The notes beneath the pieces were generated by a model. It was not told the origin of the DNA, made no database searches, and saw nothing but the letters and a program-made list of their open reading frames with translations. The translations under genes were made by a program, and so were the position numbers. From the NCBI GenBank assembly GCA_034433995.1, contig DAOTZU010000236.1, positions 1-11,050 on the forward strand: a stretch of DNA of 11,050 bases. The letters run 5' to 3'. This document shows, in pieces, positions 6,543-11,050 of this stretch. Each line of letters opens with the position of its first letter. Within the stretch, counting starts at the first letter, position 1. This DNA comes from DAOTZU01 sp034433995 (lineage in GTDB: Bacteria > Chloroflexota > Anaerolineae > UBA1429).

Positions 6543-9500
6543 GTGATTCTCAAGAGCGAACCAACTTTTCTGCCCGGCCTCCAGGTCCTCCTGGCCCGCG
6601 CCGCGGCCCCGGAACGCGCCCTGACCAATCTGAAGCGGCTCATCCAAGGAGCCACAGATCCCGACGCCCTCATCTCCGAGCTGGCCGACGACCCGCGCCT
6701 GTTGGAGACCCTGGTCACCCTCTTGGCCGGCAGCCAATTCTTCAGCGAAGTCTTGGTGCGCCACCCGGAATACCTTCCCCGCCTGCGGGAGATCCGTCGT
6801 TTGGCCCAGGCTAAAGATGTGGCACAGTTCGTGGCCGAGGCCCGAGAGGCCTGTGCCGGTTTGTCCACGGTGGAAGAGCGTTTGGACGCGCTGCGCCGCT
6901 TCCAGCGCTGGGAGCTGCTACGCCTGGGCACATGTGATCTCCTGGGCCTGCTGGCCTTGCCCACCATCACGGTTCAGCTCTCCCACCTGGCAGAGAGCCT
7001 GGTGCGCGTGTGTTTGTCCTTGGGCGTCGAGCGTTTTGGGGATGAGAACAAAGGGTTTGCCGTCTTGGCCCTGGGCAAACTGGGCGGCGAGGAGCTGAAC
7101 TACAGTTCCGATGTGGACCTGGTCTTTCTAGCCGCCATCCCGGAGAGGGCCCGACGGCTGGCAGAGTGGCTCATCGGCGCCCTCTCCCGCCCCACGGCAG
7201 AGGGGTTCCTGTACCGGGTGGACCTGCGTTTGCGCCCCTGGGGAGAGGTGGGGCCTTTGGTGGTCTCGGTGGAAGGATACCTCGGCTATCTTCAGCGCCA
7301 TGCCCGCTTGTGGGAGAAACAGGCCCTGCTCAAAGCACGGGTCATCGCCGGGGATGATGATCTGGGCCAGTCCTTCCTGCGTCGGGCCGCACCCTTGCTT
7401 TGCGCCTCCGCCGAGGAGGCCCGCACCGCCGTGCACGAAATGAAACGACGCATCGAGGAGCAGCTGAGCCGCAACGGCCGGGCTTGGGGCGAGGTCAAGC
7501 TTGGGGTGGGCTCCATCCGCGATGTGGAGTTTGTCACCCAATACCTTCAGCTCGTCCACGGCGCGGCAGAGGCTGAGGTGCTCTCGCCCAACACGTTGAA
7601 CGCCCTGGCCCGGCTTTACGGCCAGGGGATCCTCGCAGCGGATGATTACCGCGTGCTGGTGGAAGGGTATACGTTTCTGCGCTCGCTGGAGCATTATTTG
7701 CAGTTTCTGGATAATCGCCAGACGCATCTCCTGCCCGATGATGCTGCTGACATCGCATATCTGGCGCGAAGGCTGGGTTTCGCCGGGACGGAGGCGGGCA
7801 CACGTCTCCTGGAACGTTACCAGGAACACAGCGCCGCCATCCGCGCAGTGTATCGGCATTACTTGGCGCCGGAGGAGGCAGCCATGCCCCAAGCTGAGTC
7901 CCTGAATCACGTCACAGAGCGCCATCTGGCCCGCATGGTGCCCTCCTACTCCGAGACGTTCGCCTCCCAGGAGATTCAACAGCACGCCGCCCTGGCCGCT
8001 GGCTTGAGCCCGGAACGCCCCGTGGAGGTGCGGGCAGATCTCCTCCCCGATGGCGCCTGGCGGGTGACCATCGTCGGCTATGATTATCCCGGCGAGCTCT
8101 CTTTGATCTGCGGGCTCCTCTTCGCCTACGGCCTGAGCATTCGGGATGGCCATGTCTTTACCTATGAGCCACTGGCAGAGACCACGGCGAGCATGCCGGA
8201 AGGCGCCGCGCGGCGCAAGATCGTGGACATGTTCACCGTGCAGCCGGCCCGGGCCACCATTTCGCCAGAGACCTGGGTCCACTATGCCGAGGATCTGGCC
8301 GCTCTCTTGCGCCTCTTGGAACGCGGCGAGCATGACGCTGCCCACGGCGCCTTGGCCCGCCGGGTGGCCGAAACTTTGAGGGGTTGGGGCATCCCGCATG
8401 CCACGTTGCAGCCGGTGGAGATCACCATAGATAATACCGCCTCGGAGCGCTACACCGCTCTGATCATTGACGCGCCCGATACCATCGGCTTCCTGTATGA
8501 ATTCACCAGCGCCTTGGCCCTGAACGGCCTGTACATCGCCCAGGTCACCGTGGAATCGGTGGGCCAGCGTGTCCATGATACCCTCTACCTTTGCGACGCC
8601 CAGGGCCGCAAGATCACTGCGCCGGAGAAACAGCGGGAACTCCGCGCGGCCACGGTGTTGGTCAAGCATTTTACCCATCTCTTGCCCCAATCGCCCAATC
8701 CCGAGGCAGCGCTGCTCCACTTTCGCGAGTTCCTCGGCCAACTTTTCCTGCGCCCCGATTGGCCAGACGCGCTGACCTCTCTCTCCCGTCCGGAGGTGCT
8801 CACCGCCCTAGCGCAGCTTTTGGGGGTGAGCGATTTCCTCTGGGAGGATTTCCTGCGCATGCAGTATGCCAACCTGTTCCCCGTCGTCAGCGCTGTGGAT
8901 GAGCTGGCCCAGGCCAAGGATAAGGCCCAACTCCGGGCCGAGCTCCGCGCCGCCATGGCGGTGGAGGATTGGCGCGCCGCGTTGAACGCCTTAAAAGACC
9001 GGGAGATGTTCCGGGTGGATTTGCGCCACATCTTGGGGCATTGCGCCACGTTCGGCCAATTCTCCGCCGAGCTGAGCGACCTGGCCGAGGTGGTGGTGGA
9101 GGAAGCCTGCCGGGGATGCCTCCGCGAGCTGCACCGTTCGTTTGGGACGCCCCTGTTGCAGGATGGCCGGGAATGTCCTTGGTGTGTGTGCGCTTTGGGC
9201 AAATGTGGCGGCCGGGAGTTGGGCTATGCCTCGGATATTGAGCTCCTCTTCCTCTACGCCGGTAGCGGCGAGACCAACGGTGCCCAGCGCATCAGCACGG
9301 CCGAGTTTTACGAAAAGTTGGTGCAAGGGGTATTGGGCGCCATACGTGCCCGGCGTGAAGGGATCTTTCATCTCGATCTGCGCCTGCGGCCCTACGGCGA
9401 GGCCGGCAGCTTGGCCGTCTCCCTGGAATCCTTTCGGCGGTACTTTGCCCCCGGTGGGCCGCGCTGGGAATATGAGCGCATGGCTTTGGTCAAGCTGCGG

Positions 9501-10031
9501 CCCATCGCCGGCGACGCAACCCTGGGGCAAGAGATCCTCGCCCTGCGCGATGCCTTTGTCTACAATGGCGACCCGCCCGACCTGGCCGCCATGCGCGCCA
9601 TGAGGGAACGCCAGTTGCGCCATTTGGTAGCCGGCGGCACCATCAACGCCAAGTTCAGCCCGGGCGGGTTGGTGGATGTGGAATACTTGGTGCAGGCGCT
9701 GCAGATCCGGCATGGCCCCTTGCGGGCCTCTTTGCGGACGGCCAACACCCGCGAGGCCTTGGCGGCGCTCCGCGCGGAGGAGATCCTCGAGGAGGAGGCC
9801 TATCGCCGGCTCGATGCCGCGTACGTCTTTATCCGACAGTTGATCGACGCCCTGCGCATGGTGCGGGGCAATGCCCAAGACTTGACGGTGCCTCCCATCG
9901 AGCGTGACGAATTCGCCTTCTTGGCCAGGCGCATGGGCTACGGCGGCGATCCCTCACGCTTGCGCGAGGATCTTGTATCCCACCTGCGCGCCGTGCAGGA
10001 GCTCAACGCCCAACTTCTGGGCCAGGGATGA
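6543..10031 (+). CDS. glnE: GlnE, glutamine synthetase adenylyltransferase/adenylyl-removing enzyme, with internal tandem ACT domains
   Basis: Adds AMP to, and removes it from, the tyrosine of class I-beta glutamine synthetase. From GTG 6543 the product has 1162 residues, against 946 in E. coli. Order: helical N-terminus; first nucleotidyltransferase domain (adenylyl-removing half) with LGKLGGEELNYSSDVDL, Asp190/Asp192, and Asp227 in VDLRLRPWG; helical GlnD/GlnE-type domain (293-413, VKLGVGSIRDVEFVTQYLQL); ACT-like pair (about 490-709); second nucleotidyltransferase domain (adenylyltransferase half) with LGKCGGRELGYASDIEL, Asp898/Glu900, and Asp945 in LDLRLRPYG; second helical domain (KFSPGGLVDVEYLVQALQI, about 1034-1055). 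Both catalytic halves look intact, although the second has Asp-x-Glu rather than Asp-x-Asp. The gene lies just downstream of its likely substrate's gene, behind its own promoter. GlnE usually takes its signal from PII; the ACT pair suggests added or alternative direct sensing (inference). Start 6489 (1180 residues) remains possible. Confidence 0.93.
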   Translation: MILKSEPTFLPGLQVLLARAAAPERALTNLKRLIQGATDPDALISELADDPRLLETLVTLLAGSQFFSEVLVRHPEYLPRLREIRRLAQAKDVAQFVAEAREACAGLSTVEERLDALRRFQRWELLRLGTCDLLGLLALPTITVQLSHLAESLVRVCLSLGVERFGDENKGFAVLALGKLGGEELNYSSDVDLVFLAAIPERARRLAEWLIGALSRPTAEGFLYRVDLRLRPWGEVGPLVVSVEGYLGYLQRHARLWEKQALLKARVIAGDDDLGQSFLRRAAPLLCASAEEARTAVHEMKRRIEEQLSRNGRAWGEVKLGVGSIRDVEFVTQYLQLVHGAAEAEVLSPNTLNALARLYGQGILAADDYRVLVEGYTFLRSLEHYLQFLDNRQTHLLPDDAADIAYLARRLGFAGTEAGTRLLERYQEHSAAIRAVYRHYLAPEEAAMPQAESLNHVTERHLARMVPSYSETFASQEIQQHAALAAGLSPERPVEVRADLLPDGAWRVTIVGYDYPGELSLICGLLFAYGLSIRDGHVFTYEPLAETTASMPEGAARRKIVDMFTVQPARATISPETWVHYAEDLAALLRLLERGEHDAAHGALARRVAETLRGWGIPHATLQPVEITIDNTASERYTALIIDAPDTIGFLYEFTSALALNGLYIAQVTVESVGQRVHDTLYLCDAQGRKITAPEKQRELRAATVLVKHFTHLLPQSPNPEAALLHFREFLGQLFLRPDWPDALTSLSRPEVLTALAQLLGVSDFLWEDFLRMQYANLFPVVSAVDELAQAKDKAQLRAELRAAMAVEDWRAALNALKDREMFRVDLRHILGHCATFGQFSAELSDLAEVVVEEACRGCLRELHRSFGTPLLQDGRECPWCVCALGKCGGRELGYASDIELLFLYAGSGETNGAQRISTAEFYEKLVQGVLGAIRARREGIFHLDLRLRPYGEAGSLAVSLESFRRYFAPGGPRWEYERMALVKLRPIAGDATLGQEILALRDAFVYNGDPPDLAAMRAMRERQLRHLVAGGTINAKFSPGGLVDVEYLVQALQIRHGPLRASLRTANTREALAALRAEEILEEEAYRRLDAAYVFIRQLIDALRMVRGNAQDLTVPPIERDEFAFLARRMGYGGDPSRLREDLVSHLRAVQELNAQLLGQG
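8010..8669 (+). other. Tandem ACT-domain region inserted in GlnE, GlnD-like
   Basis: Residues about 490-709 of the glnE product. It opens with a segment like the pre-ACT linker of GlnD (MVPSYSETFASQEIQQHA, just before). ACT 1 has WRVTIVGYDYPGELSLI (Asp514, Pro516, Gly517), GLSIRDGHVFTY and KIVDMFTVQP, with a longer loop before its last strand. A helical spacer follows. ACT 2 begins ITIDNTASERYTALII, then APDTIGFLYEFTSALAL (Asp646, Gly649), LYIAQVTVESVGQRVHDTLY and LCDAQGRKI. The order and wording resemble the two C-terminal ACT domains of GlnD, which sense glutamine. The reading frame is continuous through both borders, so this is a real fusion in the sequence given. Confidence 0.82.
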
Positions 10032-10033
10032 AG

Positions 10034-11050
10034 CTAAACATCCTTGGGCAGGGCGATAAAGGGGAGAGTGGTGAGGGCCTGGGCCAGCGCGGCGATGATC
10101 AACGCGGTGCGCAGCGAGGTGGCGCGGGCCAGGGCGGCGCCGATGAGGGGCCCAATAAAGATGGCCCCGTTGGCCACCATGCTCCAGACCGCGGCAAAAA
10201 GGGGCTGGCGCTCCTTGGGGCACGAGGCCAACATCAGGTCGAACAGGCCGATATCCACCCCGCCCGCCGCCAGACCCCACAAGCCGGCCGCGGGCAACAA
10301 CCACCAGGCCGAAGGGATAAAGGCCGTCAAAAGCACATAGAGGGCCAGGCCCATGGCTCCCCACGTGAGCACCCGCACATGCCCCAACCTGTTGGCCGAA
10401 CGCCCCCAGAAGACATAGCCCACCACCAGCGCGCCATAGCCCACCGTCCCCCGCAGGCCAATGAGCGTATCCGAGGCCTGGAGCTCGTTGACCCAAAAGA
10501 GGCTGAGCAAGGGCGCCGGCATGTTCAGGGCGATGCGGTAGAGGATGGTGCTGAGCAGATAAAGCCCGAAAGGCTTGTGAACCAACACCGGCCCGAAATA
10601 CTCGCGCACCCGGGCCAAGAGATGCTGGGTACGGCTCACCACCGGCACTGTGCCGGCAGGTATCTTGATATGGGCAAAAAAGAAGGGGTCCAGCCCCGCC
10701 AGGGCGAAGGAGAGGAAAAAGACCACCTGGTAGTTCAGCGGAAAGACGATGCGGTCCAACAGCCAGCCAAAGAAGGCGCTGCTGGCAGCCATGACCAGGC
10801 TCATCAACGCCCAACGCACGCCGTTGATCTGCGCCCGCTGGCTGGGCCGGATGGCGTTGGCCATCACCGCCGTCCAGGCCGGGATGGCCACCGCCTCAGG
10901 GAAGGTCTTCAGCGCCCAGATGGCGATGAGGGCCCAGGGCAGATACGTCGCCGGCACCACAAAGGGCAACAGCGCGCAGACCAAGTAGGAAAGGCGAATG
11001 ATCTGCACATAGCGCACCCGCACCTTCACTTGGTCGGGGTTGCGCTCGGC
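10034..11050 (-). CDS. MFS transporter, C-terminal part (5' end outside window)
   Basis: An integral membrane protein of the major facilitator superfamily. The frame stays open to the right edge of the window, so the N-terminus is missing; 338 residues are visible. There are about nine or ten hydrophobic segments. Between them are PAWTAVMANAIRPSQRAQ and a charged central loop (HIKIP to HLLARVREYFGP) before the C-terminal half. A motif-A-like GRSANRLGHVRV sits between two helices of the second half, with Asn where Asp is usual. FPEAVAIPAWTAV is typical of a large, poorly characterised MFS group; the substrate cannot be told from sequence. Its TAG stop lies two bases from the glnE stop, convergently. 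It is not obviously part of the glutamine locus. Confidence 0.85.
   Translation of the reverse strand, partial: AERNPDQVKVRVRYVQIIRLSYLVCALLPFVVPATYLPWALIAIWALKTFPEAVAIPAWTAVMANAIRPSQRAQINGVRWALMSLVMAASSAFFGWLLDRIVFPLNYQVVFFLSFALAGLDPFFFAHIKIPAGTVPVVSRTQHLLARVREYFGPVLVHKPFGLYLLSTILYRIALNMPAPLLSLFWVNELQASDTLIGLRGTVGYGALVVGYVFWGRSANRLGHVRVLTWGAMGLALYVLLTAFIPSAWWLLPAAGLWGLAAGGVDIGLFDLMLASCPKERQPLFAAVWSMVANGAIFIGPLIGAALARATSLRTALIIAALAQALTTLPFIALPKDV

Noticed and set aside
7128..8741. 537-codon open frame on the minus strand inside glnE
   Set aside because: It lies opposite the ACT region and first half of glnE, whose protein is clearly recognisable. Its product is rich in Gly, His and Gln without any domain I recognise, and such long antisense frames are common in GC-rich genes.

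Overview
The window is GC-rich, densely coded bacterial chromosome. It is devoted mostly to glutamine supply and use. The gene content (class I-alpha and I-beta glutamine synthetases side by side, a GlnE, a PucR-type regulator) and the protein style would fit Chloroflexota such as Anaerolineae or a related lineage. That placement is a tentative inference from general resemblance. No rRNA, tRNA, CRISPR array, transposase or phage gene was seen.

Layout, left to right. Bases 1-1784 hold the 3' part of carB (large subunit of carbamoyl-phosphate synthase, a glutamine consumer), cut by the window edge. A PucR/CdaR-type regulator (1765-3306) overlaps its end. A 168-base gap follows, with a perfect 8+8 inverted repeat and an extended -10 promoter. 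It leads into a class I-alpha glutamine synthetase (3475-4806). After a 165-base gap with two competing hairpins comes a second glutamine synthetase, class I-beta (4972-6384). It ends in a strong hairpin (6403-6440). Next are a sigma70-like promoter and a very large GlnE, the adenylyltransferase/adenylyl-removing enzyme of glutamine synthetase (6543-10031). Converging on it from the minus strand is the C-terminal part of an MFS transporter (10034-11050), also cut by the edge.

How they fit together. GlnE normally modifies one tyrosine of I-beta glutamine synthetase. The second synthetase has that tyrosine (Tyr398) in the expected context. The first has phenylalanine (Phe375) at the matching place but keeps Arg62, the feedback-inhibition residue of I-alpha enzymes. 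The locus therefore seems to encode two synthetases under different control: one by covalent modification, one by feedback and probably by transcription.

The most striking item is the GlnE itself. Between its two nucleotidyltransferase halves it carries about 220 extra residues that read as a tandem ACT-domain pair resembling the glutamine-sensing C-terminus of GlnD. This suggests a GlnE that senses glutamine, or another amino acid, directly. No PII (glnB) or glnD gene is present in the window, though either may lie elsewhere.
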